This document shows positions 51,009 to 60,614 of a stretch of DNA of 64,000 nucleotides, in pieces; the first letter of the stretch is position 1; each line of letters begins with the position of its first letter. The stretch lies in contig JACKGY010000003.1 in assembly GCA_020639295.1 (NCBI GenBank), positions 434,001 through 498,000 of the forward strand. Direction: 5' to 3'. The DNA is from Planctomycetota bacterium (GTDB lineage: Bacteria > Planctomycetota > GCA-002687715 > DRQF01). Both the position numbers and the translations under genes were made by a program. The notes under the pieces are model-generated. The model had not been told where the DNA came from, did no database searches, and saw nothing but the letters and a program-made list of their open reading frames with translations.

Positions 51009-51902
51009 ATGCAGCTCAGGATCTTCGAACCCCACTGTCACATGTTCTCCCGGATCACCGACGACTACGTCGCCATGCGGGCCGCCGGGGTCCGGGTCGT
51101 CCTGGAACCGGCCTTCTGGCTCGGCCAGCCGCGGACCAACGTGGGCAGCTTCATCGACTACTTCGACACCCTGATCGGCTGGGAGCGGCACCGTTCGGAG
51201 CAGTTCGGCATCCACCACGTCTGCACCATGGGTCTCAATCCCCGGGAGGCCAACGACGACCGCGTGAACGACGCCGTCATGGAGGTCCTGCCCCGCTACC
51301 TCGAGAAGGGCAGCGTCGTCGGCATCGGCGAGATCGGCCTCGACGACATGACCGCGCGTGAGGAGAAGTTCTACGAGGCGCAGATCCAGCTGGCGATCGC
51401 CCACGATCTGCCGATCCTGGTCCACACGCCCCACCGCAACAAGAAGCAGGGCTTCCTCCGCTGCCTCGAGATCGCCAAGGCCTCGGGCATCGCCATGGAC
51501 CGGGTCCTCCTCGACCACGGCAACGAGGAGACCGTGCGGATCACCCTCGATTCGGGGGCGATGCAGGGCTTCTCGATCTATCCCAACACCAAGATGAGCC
51601 CCGAGCGCATGGTGAAGGTGCTGCAGGAATTCGGCACCGAGCGGATGATCATCAACTCGGCCTGCGACTGGGGCGTCTCCGACCCCCTCAGCGTGCCCAA
51701 GACGGTCGCCCTGATGCGTCAGGCCGGCTTCTCGGACGAGGCGATCGACACCGTGGTCTGGAAGAACCCGGTCGGCTTCTTCGCGCGCAACGGGCGCGGC
51801 TCCGAGGAGGACTGGATGGCCGAGCCGCGGCTCGACTGGACGGAGACCTTCGACGGCAACTCGGTCCTGCGCGGGCAGGACCCCAGCAAGATGGCCAAGT
51901 GA
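51009..51902 (+). CDS. eboB: EboB-type TatD-family metal-dependent hydrolase
   Basis: 297 residues. It has TatD-type metal ligands in FEPHCHM (H9, H11), HTPHRNKK, DHGNEE and a C-terminal DWGVSDP aspartate. The segments EPAFWLGQPRTNVGSFIDYFD (in part), IHHVCTMGLNPREAND and TKMSPERM are specific to EboB rather than to TatD DNases. EboB belongs to the ebo (edb) cluster of cyanobacteria, algae and other bacteria, implicated in moving prenylated metabolite precursors to the periplasm. The next gene is EboA, confirming the call. ATG 51009 follows GGAGA by a longish spacer; another ATG at 50998 is out of frame. Confidence 0.88.
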   Translation: MQLRIFEPHCHMFSRITDDYVAMRAAGVRVVLEPAFWLGQPRTNVGSFIDYFDTLIGWERHRSEQFGIHHVCTMGLNPREANDDRVNDAVMEVLPRYLEKGSVVGIGEIGLDDMTAREEKFYEAQIQLAIAHDLPILVHTPHRNKKQGFLRCLEIAKASGIAMDRVLLDHGNEETVRITLDSGAMQGFSIYPNTKMSPERMVKVLQEFGTERMIINSACDWGVSDPLSVPKTVALMRQAGFSDEAIDTVVWKNPVGFFARNGRGSEEDWMAEPRLDWTETFDGNSVLRGQDPSKMAK

Positions 51903-52705
51903 TGAGCCTGCTCTGCCCCACCGAACTCGAGAAGCTCGAGACCGCCCACCTGGCCGATCGCCGGGAAGCCCTGACCGATCTCCGCGCCAAGGGACCGGCG
52001 GGCCTCGAGGTCTTCCTCGCCGCCCTGCCGCGCCGTTTCGGCCGTGAGCTCCTCGGTCCCGAGGTCCTGCAGGACCCGAACCGCATCGACCTCCGGGCCT
52101 GGCGACGCTGCGACCTGGCCGCGGCCCTGCTCCTGGCGAAGGCCGAGGATGCCCTGCTCGAGAAGCTCTTCCAGCAGGGCGACACCGACGAGCGGCAGAT
52201 GGTCCTCCGGGCGCTCTCGGCCCGGATGATCGACGATGCCACCCGCCGCATCCTCGAGGCCGCGCACCGGCAGAACGACGAGGCCGTCTTCCGGGCGGCC
52301 TACGCCGATTCCGCCCTCGCCGCCATGGCCCTGGACGACGAGAGCCTCGATCGCGGGATCCTGAAGGCGGCCTTCCTGGGCATCGACCTCGGCCGCCTGA
52401 TCGGGGTCGAGAATCGGGCCCGGCCCGAGCTGTCGGCGATGCTGCTCGACTTCATGACCGAACGCGAGGCCGCCGGGCGCAGGATCTGGCCGGGGAGTCT
52501 CGAGCTGGCGGCCCACGCGCCCTGCGTGGGCGTCCGGTCGCGCATCCTCGGCGACCTCTGGCACGGCGAGGACCTGCGCCGCTACCACGCCGTCCGCGGG
52601 GCCCGAATCATCCTCGGGGACCACGACGACGAGGAACTCCGCGACCAGCTCCGGCTGCGCCGCGAGCGCGAGCGCGCGCCCTTCGTCCTCGCCGCGCTCG
52701 GCTGA
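51902..52705 (+). CDS. eboA: EboA-domain protein
   Basis: 267 residues. It shows the EboA pattern of an all-helical protein with RRCDLAAALLLAK and the Ebo-type LGIDLGRLIGVENRARPELSAMLLDFMTERE (in part). EboA function is not known; it occurs in the ebo cluster with EboB. The ATG overlaps the eboB stop by one base (a GTG at 51899 is an alternative). The other ebo genes (eboC, a UbiA-like prenyltransferase; eboD; eboE; eboF) are not in the window, so the pair is isolated here. A link to a prenylated compound would have to come from elsewhere in the genome. Confidence 0.75.
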   Translation: MSLLCPTELEKLETAHLADRREALTDLRAKGPAGLEVFLAALPRRFGRELLGPEVLQDPNRIDLRAWRRCDLAAALLLAKAEDALLEKLFQQGDTDERQMVLRALSARMIDDATRRILEAAHRQNDEAVFRAAYADSALAAMALDDESLDRGILKAAFLGIDLGRLIGVENRARPELSAMLLDFMTEREAAGRRIWPGSLELAAHAPCVGVRSRILGDLWHGEDLRRYHAVRGARIILGDHDDEELRDQLRLRRERERAPFVLAALG

Positions 52706-52799
52706 GGTCGGGCCGGCCGAGCGCGCTGGCGCAAGGAAGGCGAGCGTGGTCCGCTCCGCGGGCCACGCGGGTGTCGAGGTCCGGTCGATGACCCGGGCC

Positions 52800-53894
52800 T
52801 CAGGCCTGGGCGCCGAGACCCTCGGTTTCCATCCTGGCGATTTCCTCGACCAGGGCGTCGACCATCTCGTGTTCCTCGAGCTTGCGGACCATCACGCCAT
52901 GCTTGAAGAGCATGCCGTAGCCGCGGCCGGCGGCGATGCCGATGTCGGCCTCGCGGGCCTCGCCCGGGCCGTTGACCACGCAGCCCAGGACCGAGACGAC
53001 GATGGGCAGCTTCGAGCGGCCGAGCCGCTGCTTGACCTCCGCCACGATCCGCTCGAGGTCGATCTCGATGCGCCCGCAGCTCGGGCAGGCAACGATCTCG
53101 GGGCTGGTGACCCGGCGACCGGTGGCCTTCAGGATGTCGAAGGCGACCGGGATCTCCAGACAGGGGTCGCCGAGGAGCGAGACCCGGATGGTGTCGCCGA
53201 TGCCGTCGACCAGGAGGCCGCCGAGACCGGCCGCCGACTTGATCGCGCCGTAGGCCGGGTCACCGGCCTCGGTGACGCCGAGGTGCAACGGCACCTCGGG
53301 GACCCGTTCGGCGAACAGCCGGTAGGCCTTGATGGTCATCGGCACGCTCGAGCTCTTCAGGCTGACCACGAAGTTCTCGTAGCCCTCCCGGTAGCAGGAG
53401 TCGATGTGGCGCATCGCCGACTCGACCAGCGCGTCCGAGGTCGGATAGCCGTAGCGCTCGATCAGGTCCATCTCCAGCGAACCGGCGTTGACTCCGATGC
53501 GCGAGGGCATGCCGGCGTCGCGCAGGGCGCGGATGACCTCGATGAATTTCTTCTCGCCGCCGATGTTGCCGGGGTTGATCCGGACCTTGTCGACCCCCTG
53601 CTTGATCGCGGAGAGCGCGTGCTTGTAGTTGAAGTGGATGTCGGCGATCAGGGGCAGGTTGATCCGCTCCTTGATCGCTCCCAGGGCCTGCGCCGCCGCG
53701 TCGTCGACCACGGCCACCCGGGCCATCTCGCAGCCGACCTCTTCCAGGCGGTTGATCTCCGCCGCCGTCGCCTCGACGTCACGGGTGTCCGTGATGGTCA
53801 TCGACTGGACGACGACGGGGTTGTCGCCGCCGATGCCGACCTTGCCGACCTGGACGACGCGGGTCTGGCGGCGCGGAGAGAGCTCGGTTTGCAC
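52800..53894 (-). CDS. ispG: 4-hydroxy-3-methylbut-2-enyl diphosphate synthase
   Basis: 364 residues from GTG 53894, which follows an AAAGGACC ribosome site; the frame to 53948 adds 18 unconserved residues. The enzyme reduces MEcPP to HMBPP in the non-mevalonate isoprenoid pathway. The iron-sulfur cysteines are in the CPSCGR motif and in VLGCVVNGPGEA; the TIM-barrel opening GGDNPVVVQSMT and the RINPGNIGGEK loop are intact. The short form without a central insert fits most bacteria. It may be relevant that prenyl precursors are used by Ebo-type and menaquinone pathways. Confidence 0.95.
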   Translation of the reverse strand: MQTELSPRRQTRVVQVGKVGIGGDNPVVVQSMTITDTRDVEATAAEINRLEEVGCEMARVAVVDDAAAQALGAIKERINLPLIADIHFNYKHALSAIKQGVDKVRINPGNIGGEKKFIEVIRALRDAGMPSRIGVNAGSLEMDLIERYGYPTSDALVESAMRHIDSCYREGYENFVVSLKSSSVPMTIKAYRLFAERVPEVPLHLGVTEAGDPAYGAIKSAAGLGGLLVDGIGDTIRVSLLGDPCLEIPVAFDILKATGRRVTSPEIVACPSCGRIEIDLERIVAEVKQRLGRSKLPIVVSVLGCVVNGPGEAREADIGIAAGRGYGMLFKHGVMVRKLEEHEMVDALVEEIARMETEGLGAQA

Positions 53895-53949
53895 GCTTCG
53901 GTCCTTTCGCAACCGGGACGCCGGAATCCTAAGGCACCCCGTGCTCACT

Positions 53950-53989
53950 AAAAAGGCCCCCGGGCGCGGCGCGCCGATCGGACGGGGGC
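53950..53989 (-). terminator. Terminator after pepA (- strand)
   Basis: On the - strand a 7-bp GCCCCCG/CGGGGGC stem encloses a 20-base loop that itself contains a CGGCGCGCCG palindrome, and CTTTTT follows. It separates the pepA operon from ispG. Confidence 0.75.
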
Positions 53990-54014
53990 GCCCGCGGCCC
54001 GCCCCGGGCCGCGA

Positions 54015-55511
54015 TCAGGCCTGGGCGCGGAGGAACTCGACCAGGAGGCGGACGCCGTAGCCGGTCGCTCCCTTGCCCTTGTTGTAGATCCGCGCGCCGT
54101 CGTCCCAGGAGACGCCGGCGATGTCGAGATGGGCCCAGCGGCCGGTCTCGACGAAGTTCTCCAGGAAGGCGCCCGCGGTGATCGCGCCGCCGTAGCGGCC
54201 GCCCAGGTTCTTGAGGTCGGTGGTGGCGCCTTTCATCTCCTCGGCGTACTCGTCCCAGAGCGGCAGGCGCCAGGTGCGCTCATGGCAGCGTTCACCGGCC
54301 CGGACCAGCTCGCGGGCGAGGTCGTCGTCCCGGGTCATCAGGCCCGAGGCGTGCTGGCCGAGGGCGATCATGCAGGCCCCGGTCAGGGTGGCCAGGTCGA
54401 TGACCAGGTCGGGCTTGAAGCGCTTCGAGTAGACCAGGGCGTCGGCCAGGATCAGGCGGCCTTCGGCGTCCGTGTTGAGGATCTCGATGGTCTTCTTGTT
54501 CGCGGCCTCGACCACGTCGCCCGGCTTGTTGGCGTCGCCGCCCGGCATGTTCTCGCTCGACGGCACGATGCCGATGACGTTGATCGGCAACTGGAGCGCC
54601 GCCGCGGCCTGGAGCGCTCCGATGACGACGCAGCCGCCGCACCTGTCGTAGCGCATCTTGTCCATGTCGGCGCCCGGCTTGAGCGAGATGCCGCCGGAGT
54701 CGAAGGTCAGGCCCTTGCCGACCAGGCAGACCGTGCGCGCGTTCTTCTTCTTCGCCTTGTGCTCCAGGACGATGAGCTGCGGCTCGTGGGGGCTGCCCAG
54801 CGACACCGACAGGAGCGAGCCCATGCCCAGCTTCTGCATTTCGGCCCGCCCGAGGGTCTTGAAGCCGAGGCCGGACTTGCGGGCCATCGCCCGCGCCGCC
54901 GCGGCGATCATCTTGGGCCGGCCATGGTTGCCGGGGAGGTTGCCGAGATCCCGGGCCTGGGCCACGGCGGCGGCGATCACGCCGCCCCGCGCCGCCCCCT
55001 TGCGCGCCGGCCGCAGGAAGCCCTCGGCGGCCGAGACCAGGGCGAGACCGCGGAGCTTGGGCGCCTCGGCCTTCTTGAAGCGATCGAAACGATAGGCCGT
55101 GAGCTCGACCCCTTCGACGAAGGCCTGGACCAGGTCGGCGGCGCGCTCGCCGTCGAGGGCGAGGTCGTCGACGGCCACGACGGCGCTACGCACGAGTCCG
55201 GCGAGCCGGGCCTGGATGGCGGCGCCGTTCCGGCGCATCACCTGCTGGTCGACCTTCTTCTCGTCGCCGAGCCCCACCAGGACGAGCCAGTCGAAGGCGA
55301 GACCGGAGCCGGCGATGCGCTGCAGCGCGACGCTCTCCACCGCGCCCTTGAACTCGCCCTCGAGCGCCAGGCCCTTCACCAGGCCGCCGAGGCGGCCGTC
55401 GGCCTCCTTGGCCAGCCCCTTCAGGCTCTTCAGCTCCGTCGGCAGGAGGAGGACCAGGGCCTCGGCCTTCTCGGTCAGGGCCGAGCCCTTCTTGATCTTC
55501 ACGATGCTCAT
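54015..55511 (-). CDS. pepA: Leucyl aminopeptidase (M17)
   Basis: 498 residues. The two-metal active site is complete in KGLTFDSGGISLKPG, DRCGG and NTDAEGRLILADAL, with the catalytic lysine and arginine. It removes N-terminal residues from peptides in the cytoplasm. The family is also known as an accessory factor at some Xer recombination sites in enterobacteria, which is only a coincidence to note here, as the dif-like site is 40 kb away. It is the last gene of an operon with trxA, nrnA and an MBL hydrolase. Confidence 0.95.
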   Translation of the reverse strand: MSIVKIKKGSALTEKAEALVLLLPTELKSLKGLAKEADGRLGGLVKGLALEGEFKGAVESVALQRIAGSGLAFDWLVLVGLGDEKKVDQQVMRRNGAAIQARLAGLVRSAVVAVDDLALDGERAADLVQAFVEGVELTAYRFDRFKKAEAPKLRGLALVSAAEGFLRPARKGAARGGVIAAAVAQARDLGNLPGNHGRPKMIAAAARAMARKSGLGFKTLGRAEMQKLGMGSLLSVSLGSPHEPQLIVLEHKAKKKNARTVCLVGKGLTFDSGGISLKPGADMDKMRYDRCGGCVVIGALQAAAALQLPINVIGIVPSSENMPGGDANKPGDVVEAANKKTIEILNTDAEGRLILADALVYSKRFKPDLVIDLATLTGACMIALGQHASGLMTRDDDLARELVRAGERCHERTWRLPLWDEYAEEMKGATTDLKNLGGRYGGAITAGAFLENFVETGRWAHLDIAGVSWDDGARIYNKGKGATGYGVRLLVEFLRAQA

Positions 55512-55520
55512 CTTCGTCCC

Positions 55521-56363
55521 TCAGATCTCGGTGAATTCGTCGACGCGGGGCCGCCCGTCCGCGAACACCAGCCGCCCCGCGGCGCCGCGGGGCTCGTGCT
55601 CGAAGAAGAGGTGGTGCTCACCCTCACGGCGGCGCGCCATCAGCCGGGCCTTCTCCTCGATCAGGAGGCCAGCGTTGATGTCGTAGCCCATGGTGAAGGC
55701 GGGATGGACGTGGCTGGCCGTGGGGATGAGGTCGGCGCAGTAGGTGAGGCTGCGCTCGCCATCCTCGAAGGCCACGATCTGCATGCCGACCGTGTGGCCG
55801 TCGCTGGGCATCACCCGGAGGCCGGGCATGATCTCGCATTCGCCCTGGAGGAGCTCGAGCTCGACCGCGGCGAGGGGCTCGTGGTTCTCGGCCAGGTAGC
55901 TGGCCCGCTCGCGCGGATTGGGATGGCGCGCGTTTTCGAGGTTGCGGTGCTGGAGCCAGTGGCGGGCCCGCGGGAAGCTGGGCCGGAGCTGGCCATCCTG
56001 ATCGCGGTGGCTGACCCCGCCGGCATGATCGAAGTGCAGGTGGGTGAGGACGACGTCGCTGATCGAGTCCGGGTCGACGCCGACCGCGCCGAGCCGCTCG
56101 CGCAGGCCGACGTGACCCTCGGCGAGGCCGTAGATCGAGGCCCCCTTCGGATCCCACTTGTCGCCCATCCCGGTGTCGACCAGGACGCGCCGTTCGCCGT
56201 CGTCGGCCAGCAGCAGCCGGCACGAGAGCTCGATGCGGTTGTCCTCGTCGGCCGGATGCGCGCGACTCCAGATCGCCTTGGGCACGCTGCCGAACATCGC
56301 GCCGCCGTCGAGCCGCAACGAACCGGCTTCGATCGACTCGAGCTTCCAGCGTCCGATCTTCAT
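55521..56363 (-). CDS. MBL-fold metallohydrolase
   Basis: 280 residues from ATG 56363. The zinc motif HLHFDHAGG is clear, with further ligands in SDGHTVG and the CADLIPT-like strand, so two metals are likely. The closest look is to the quorum-quenching lactonase or aryl-hydrolase group, but many MBL proteins share these motifs and no substrate can be assigned. The ATG overlaps the nrnA stop by one base, so expression is coupled to nrnA. Confidence 0.85.
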   Translation of the reverse strand: MKIGRWKLESIEAGSLRLDGGAMFGSVPKAIWSRAHPADEDNRIELSCRLLLADDGERRVLVDTGMGDKWDPKGASIYGLAEGHVGLRERLGAVGVDPDSISDVVLTHLHFDHAGGVSHRDQDGQLRPSFPRARHWLQHRNLENARHPNPRERASYLAENHEPLAAVELELLQGECEIMPGLRVMPSDGHTVGMQIVAFEDGERSLTYCADLIPTASHVHPAFTMGYDINAGLLIEEKARLMARRREGEHHLFFEHEPRGAAGRLVFADGRPRVDEFTEI

Positions 56364-57373
56364 CAGCCGGGACTCCGTCCGTTGCCCAGGCGCGCGACCC
56401 GTTCCATGACCAGCTGGACCGCCTCGGCGAGCGCCATGCCCTGGGTGGTGAAACCGGCGGCGAAGCGGTGGCCGCCGCCGCCGAACTCCTTGGCGATGCC
56501 GCAGACGTCGTGGCGACCGCCGGAACGCAGCGAGAACTTGACCTTGTCGCTCGCCAGCTGCAGCGCGAAACAACCCACCTCGACCCCATGGATGCTGAGC
56601 AGGTGGTTGACCACCTCGAAGGCGTCGCGGGCCTCGCCGCCGCTCTTCTTGAGGAAGTCGAGGTCGACCACGGCCAGCGCGGTCCGGCCCTCGTGCTGGA
56701 GTTCGATCCGGGCGATGCTCTCCCCCATCAGCCGGACGCGGGCGTAGGGCTTCTGGCAGTTGAGCTTCTTCCAGATCCGGTAGGGATCGACCCCGGCCTC
56801 GAGGAAGTCGGCCGCGATCCGGTGGACCCGCGCGCTGGTCGAGTTGTAGTTGAAGGAGCCGGTGTCCTGGAGCAGGCCGACGTAGAGCGGCTCGGCGATC
56901 GGCAGGCTGAGGGACTCCATGCCCAGCGCCCGTAGGAGGCGCAGGCAGAGCTCGGCGGTGGACGAGGCCTCGACGTCGAGGTAGAGGACGTCGAAGAGGT
57001 CGTTGTCGAATATGTGGTGATCGATCAGGATCTTCGAGGCCGGGGAGATCCGGACCGGTCCTTCCATCCGGCCGAGGCGCCCCGCGGCCCCGAGGTCGAA
57101 GGCGACGATGCCGGAGGCCTCGGCCACCTGACGATCGTGCTTGCCCTTCTGATAGGTGATCACCTCGCCCGGGCGGACGAGGAAACGGAGATCCTCGGGC
57201 ACGGTCGAGCAGTTCAGGATGGTGACGTCACGACCGAGTGAACGGAGGTGACGCAGTATCGCCAGCTCGCTCCCGAGCCCGTCCCCGTCAGGGGTCAGGT
57301 GCGTGGTGAGAAGCAGTCGATCCAGTGACAGGAGGTGGCGAGCCACCTCCTCCACGCTCGCGTTTCGATCCAC
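56363..57373 (-). CDS. nrnA: Bifunctional oligoribonuclease/PAP phosphatase
   Basis: 336 residues. DHH-family motifs HLTPDGDGLGS and DHHIFDND are in the N-terminal half, with the DHHA1 domain ending in GGGHRFAAGF. The enzyme degrades short RNA (nano-RNA) and 3'-phosphoadenosine 5'-phosphate using Mn(II). Length and motif order are those of NrnA. The ATG follows trxA by 12 bp. Confidence 0.93.
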   Translation of the reverse strand: MDRNASVEEVARHLLSLDRLLLTTHLTPDGDGLGSELAILRHLRSLGRDVTILNCSTVPEDLRFLVRPGEVITYQKGKHDRQVAEASGIVAFDLGAAGRLGRMEGPVRISPASKILIDHHIFDNDLFDVLYLDVEASSTAELCLRLLRALGMESLSLPIAEPLYVGLLQDTGSFNYNSTSARVHRIAADFLEAGVDPYRIWKKLNCQKPYARVRLMGESIARIELQHEGRTALAVVDLDFLKKSGGEARDAFEVVNHLLSIHGVEVGCFALQLASDKVKFSLRSGGRHDVCGIAKEFGGGGHRFAAGFTTQGMALAEAVQLVMERVARLGNGRSPG

Positions 57374-57385
57374 CAGCTCGGCTGC

Positions 57386-57715
57386 TCAGCCGATCAGGGC
57401 GTCGATCTTGGCCTGGATCAGGTTCTTGGGCTGGTTGCCCACCATCGTGTCGACCTTCTGGCCGTCCTTGAAGAAGATGATGGTGGGGACGCTCATGATG
57501 CCGTAACGAGCGGCCACGTCGCCGGCCTCGTCGACGTCGCACTTGCCGACCTTGACGCCCTTGGGCGCGTACTCGCCCGCCAGGGCTTCGATGGTCGGAG
57601 CCAGCGCCTGACAGGGACCGCACCAGGTGGCGCTGAAGTCGATGACGGCCACGCCGCCGGCCTTGAGCACCTCCGCCTCGAAGTTGTCCGACTTGATCTC
57701 GATGGCCTTGCCCAT
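57386..57715 (-). CDS. trxA: Thioredoxin
   Basis: 109 residues with the WCGPCQ active site near residue 33 and the conserved cis-proline segment MSVPTI. It is a cytoplasmic protein-disulfide reductant. An AGGAAG site precedes ATG 57715. It is the first gene of the - strand operon through pepA. Confidence 0.95.
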   Translation of the reverse strand: MGKAIEIKSDNFEAEVLKAGGVAVIDFSATWCGPCQALAPTIEALAGEYAPKGVKVGKCDVDEAGDVAARYGIMSVPTIIFFKDGQKVDTMVGNQPKNLIQAKIDALIG

Positions 57716-57935
57716 GTCTTCCTAGGTCCTTTCTCGAGCTTCCTTCGCCCCGTCCAGGCCGCGCGCGTCGTCGCGCGCCGGCCGGGCCGGGAGCCCTCCC
57801 CGGCGGGGCCCATCAATCTATGGTCAAAAGCGACCGACTTCCAGCGAGGCGGTCCCGTTCCGGGGAAACGCCCCGGGTTGTGGTTATCATTCCGCCGATC
57901 CCGGCCCGCCGGGCGGTACCAAGACGGAGTGAAGA

Positions 57936-59348
57936 ATGTTCCGAACCGCGTTGACAGCCAGCTTGTTCCTGCTCGCCTCGGCCGTCGGCCTCCACGGACA
58001 GGTCGCCGGCGAGAGCCCGAGCGCCCAGGACGAGGCCGAGAGCCTGGCCCGGGAGGTCGAGGCCAAGGTGGCCGAGACGCGCGGTCTGGCCTACCGGCAT
58101 CCGACCGCGGTGGGTGTCTCCGACGAGGCCGATCTGCGGGACTACCTGGGACGGAAGATCGCCGAGAGCCTGACCCCCCAGGTCGCCGACGCCCAGCTGC
58201 GCGCCCTGGCCCTGATCGGCTGTTACGACCGCGACACCGACATCGTCGCCGCCACCACCGCCCTGCTGGAGGGCCAGGTGGCCGGCTTCTACGAACCGAG
58301 CGAGAAGAAGCTCTTCCTGGTCCGCCGCGGCGAGGCTGCCGGGGCGCTGGCCGGCATGGACAAGATCATCATGGCCCACGAGCTGGTCCACGCCCTTCAG
58401 GACCAGCACTTCGACCTGGAGAAGTTCTACGACGAGGTCGCCCAGGACGACGACATGTTGAATGCGCGGCGCTGCCTGGTCGAGGGCGACGCGACCTGGG
58501 CGATGCTGGCCTTCGGCCAGGGCCTGCCGATGACCCGGTTCCTGGTGAACCAGGTCCCCGATGATCGGGCCGGCCTCCTGGCCATGCTCGAGAAGGTCAA
58601 GAAGATGGGCATGGGCGGCCAGATGGACCTCGGCATGATGGGCGCCGAGAGCCTCGAGGCCGCGCCGGTGCTGGACGTGGACGAACTGGTCTTCTCCTAC
58701 TACGGCGGCGCCCGGTTCTGTCTCGCCCTGATGAAGAAGGACGACGATCCCAAGGCGGCCGACCTCGCCCGGCTCGACGCCGCCTTCCGCGATCCGCCGC
58801 TCTCGACCGAGCAGGTCCTGCACCCCGACAAGTACCTGGGCGATCGCGACGATCCCATGCGCCTCGAGCTGCCCGACCTCGGTCCGGTCCTCGGCGACGG
58901 CTGGACGAAGCTCGCCGAGAACACCTTCGGCGAACTCAGGCTCCGTTCCCTGGTCCGCCAGAAGGGCTTCGATCGGGCCCGGGCCACCCGCATCCATTCC
59001 GGCTGGGATGGCGACCGCTACGCGGTCTGGACCAAACCCGGCGAGGCCGACGTCCTGGTCTGGGCCTCCGCCTGGGACAGCGAGAAGGACGAGCTCGACT
59101 TCGCGGCCGCCGCGGTCGAAAGCGTCCTCGCCGACCCCGCCGGCGAGACCGGCACCTGGAGCCGCCAGGGCGGCCGACGGGACTGGCAGCGGCAGGCCTT
59201 CGGGCTGGCCTCGGGGCTGAGGATCGGCGACGAACGGGGCGTCTACCTCGTCCACCAGGCGCCGGCCCAGCTCCGGGAAGCGCTCTTGAATGCCCTCGAG
59301 ACCGGAACAAAGTGGAGCGAGATCCACTCGACCGCCAAGGACCGTTGA
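57936..59348 (+). CDS. Secreted gluzincin-like metallopeptidase of unknown substrate
   Basis: 470 residues. It has a signal peptide (about 1-21, ending LHGQ). The zinc motif is H148-E-L-V-H152, in a MAHELVHALQDQHFDL stretch, and the third ligand is probably the glutamate in LVEGDATWA about 30 residues later, as in a poorly characterised family common in planctomycetes and actinobacteria. The C-terminal 150 residues are beta-rich and unrecognised. It should be periplasmic. ATG 57936 opens the signal peptide. The mqnC gene follows by 2 bp, probably a shared transcript but not a shared function. Confidence 0.75.
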   Translation: MFRTALTASLFLLASAVGLHGQVAGESPSAQDEAESLAREVEAKVAETRGLAYRHPTAVGVSDEADLRDYLGRKIAESLTPQVADAQLRALALIGCYDRDTDIVAATTALLEGQVAGFYEPSEKKLFLVRRGEAAGALAGMDKIIMAHELVHALQDQHFDLEKFYDEVAQDDDMLNARRCLVEGDATWAMLAFGQGLPMTRFLVNQVPDDRAGLLAMLEKVKKMGMGGQMDLGMMGAESLEAAPVLDVDELVFSYYGGARFCLALMKKDDDPKAADLARLDAAFRDPPLSTEQVLHPDKYLGDRDDPMRLELPDLGPVLGDGWTKLAENTFGELRLRSLVRQKGFDRARATRIHSGWDGDRYAVWTKPGEADVLVWASAWDSEKDELDFAAAAVESVLADPAGETGTWSRQGGRRDWQRQAFGLASGLRIGDERGVYLVHQAPAQLREALLNALETGTKWSEIHSTAKDR

Positions 59349-59350
59349 CC

Positions 59351-60454
59351 ATGGACCGACAGGAACTTCTCAGCCGCGTTGCCGAGGGCCGGCACCGCCT
59401 CGAGGTCGACGAAGCGCTCCGACTCTTCGAGGAGGCCGGTCTCGACGAGCTGGGCGCTGCCGCCCATCGCATGCGGGTCAGGCTGAACGGCGACCAGGAC
59501 GTCACCTATCTGGTCGATCGCAACGTGAACTACACCAACGTCTGCATCACCGACTGCAAGTTCTGCGAGTTCTACCGGCCGCCAGGGCACGGCGAGGCCT
59601 ACGTGCTCTCGCGCGCGGAGCTCTTCCAGAAGATCCGCGAGACCATCGCGGTCGGCGGCACGCGCATCCTGCTCCAGGGTGGCCACCATCCCGAACTCGA
59701 CCTCGCCTGGTACGTCGGCACCCTGCGGGCCATCAAGGCCGAGTTCCCCGGGATCGAGCTCAACGCCTTCTCGCCTTCCGAGGTCGAGCACGTCGCCCAG
59801 GTCGAGGGTCGCAGTGTCCGTGAGGTCCTCGCGGTCCTGAAGGGCGCCGGCATGGACGGCCTGCCGGGAGGCGGCGGCGAGATCCTCGACGACGAGATCC
59901 GTGATCGGGTCTCCCCGAAGAAGCAGAAGACCGAAGCCTGGCTCGACGTCATGCGCGCGGCCCACGAACTCGGCATGGTCACCAGCGCGAGTCAAGTGAT
60001 CGGCTTCGGTGAGGAGCCCCGTCACCGCTTCCAGGCACTGGCGCGGGTCCGCGACCTCCAGGACGAGGCCGATGCCCGCGGGGCCATCGGCTTCCTGTCC
60101 TTCGTCATGTGGCCGCTCCAGTACGAGAGCCGCTACGGCGAGGTCTTCGGCCGAAAGGGGCAACGCCTGGGCGCCGACCGGGCGGAGTATCTCCGCCACG
60201 CCGCCCTCTGTCGCCTCTTCCTCGACAACGTGCGCCACATCGGCGCGTCCTGGCCGACCATGGGGCCGGAGATCGCCATGGAGGCCCTGGCCTACGGGGC
60301 CGACGACTTCGGCTCCACCATGCTCGAAGAGAATGTCGTCAGCTCCGCAGGCTCGACCTACACCTGCATGACCGAGGACTCGATGCGAGATTTCATTCGT
60401 CGCGCCGGGTATCGACCCGTCAAGCGGGATTCGAGCTACCTGCCCATCAGCTAA
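59351..60454 (+). CDS. mqnC: Cyclic dehypoxanthinyl futalosine synthase
   Basis: 367 residues. A radical SAM enzyme that closes the ring of dehypoxanthine futalosine in the alternative menaquinone pathway. The cluster-binding motif is CITDCKFC in the context DRNVNYTNVC, which is specific to MqnC/MqnE, and the GGHHPELDL, GGGGEIL and ASWPTMGPE blocks fit MqnC. AAGGA precedes ATG 59351. Other mqn genes are not in the window. It indicates that the organism makes menaquinone by this route. Confidence 0.92.
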   Translation: MDRQELLSRVAEGRHRLEVDEALRLFEEAGLDELGAAAHRMRVRLNGDQDVTYLVDRNVNYTNVCITDCKFCEFYRPPGHGEAYVLSRAELFQKIRETIAVGGTRILLQGGHHPELDLAWYVGTLRAIKAEFPGIELNAFSPSEVEHVAQVEGRSVREVLAVLKGAGMDGLPGGGGEILDDEIRDRVSPKKQKTEAWLDVMRAAHELGMVTSASQVIGFGEEPRHRFQALARVRDLQDEADARGAIGFLSFVMWPLQYESRYGEVFGRKGQRLGADRAEYLRHAALCRLFLDNVRHIGASWPTMGPEIAMEALAYGADDFGSTMLEENVVSSAGSTYTCMTEDSMRDFIRRAGYRPVKRDSSYLPIS

Positions 60455-60614
60455 CGACTTGCGCCAGTCTCAATTCGCGCTCTAGTACTTTGTCCAGGCG
60501 GTAATGACCCCACCGGCCCAGGGATGCTCAATTCCATAGCCGGAGCATTCCGATACCTCTGCCGGAAGCTCGTTGTCCAGACGCGGTACCGGGTGGCCCG
60601 GAGAAAGGACTGGC

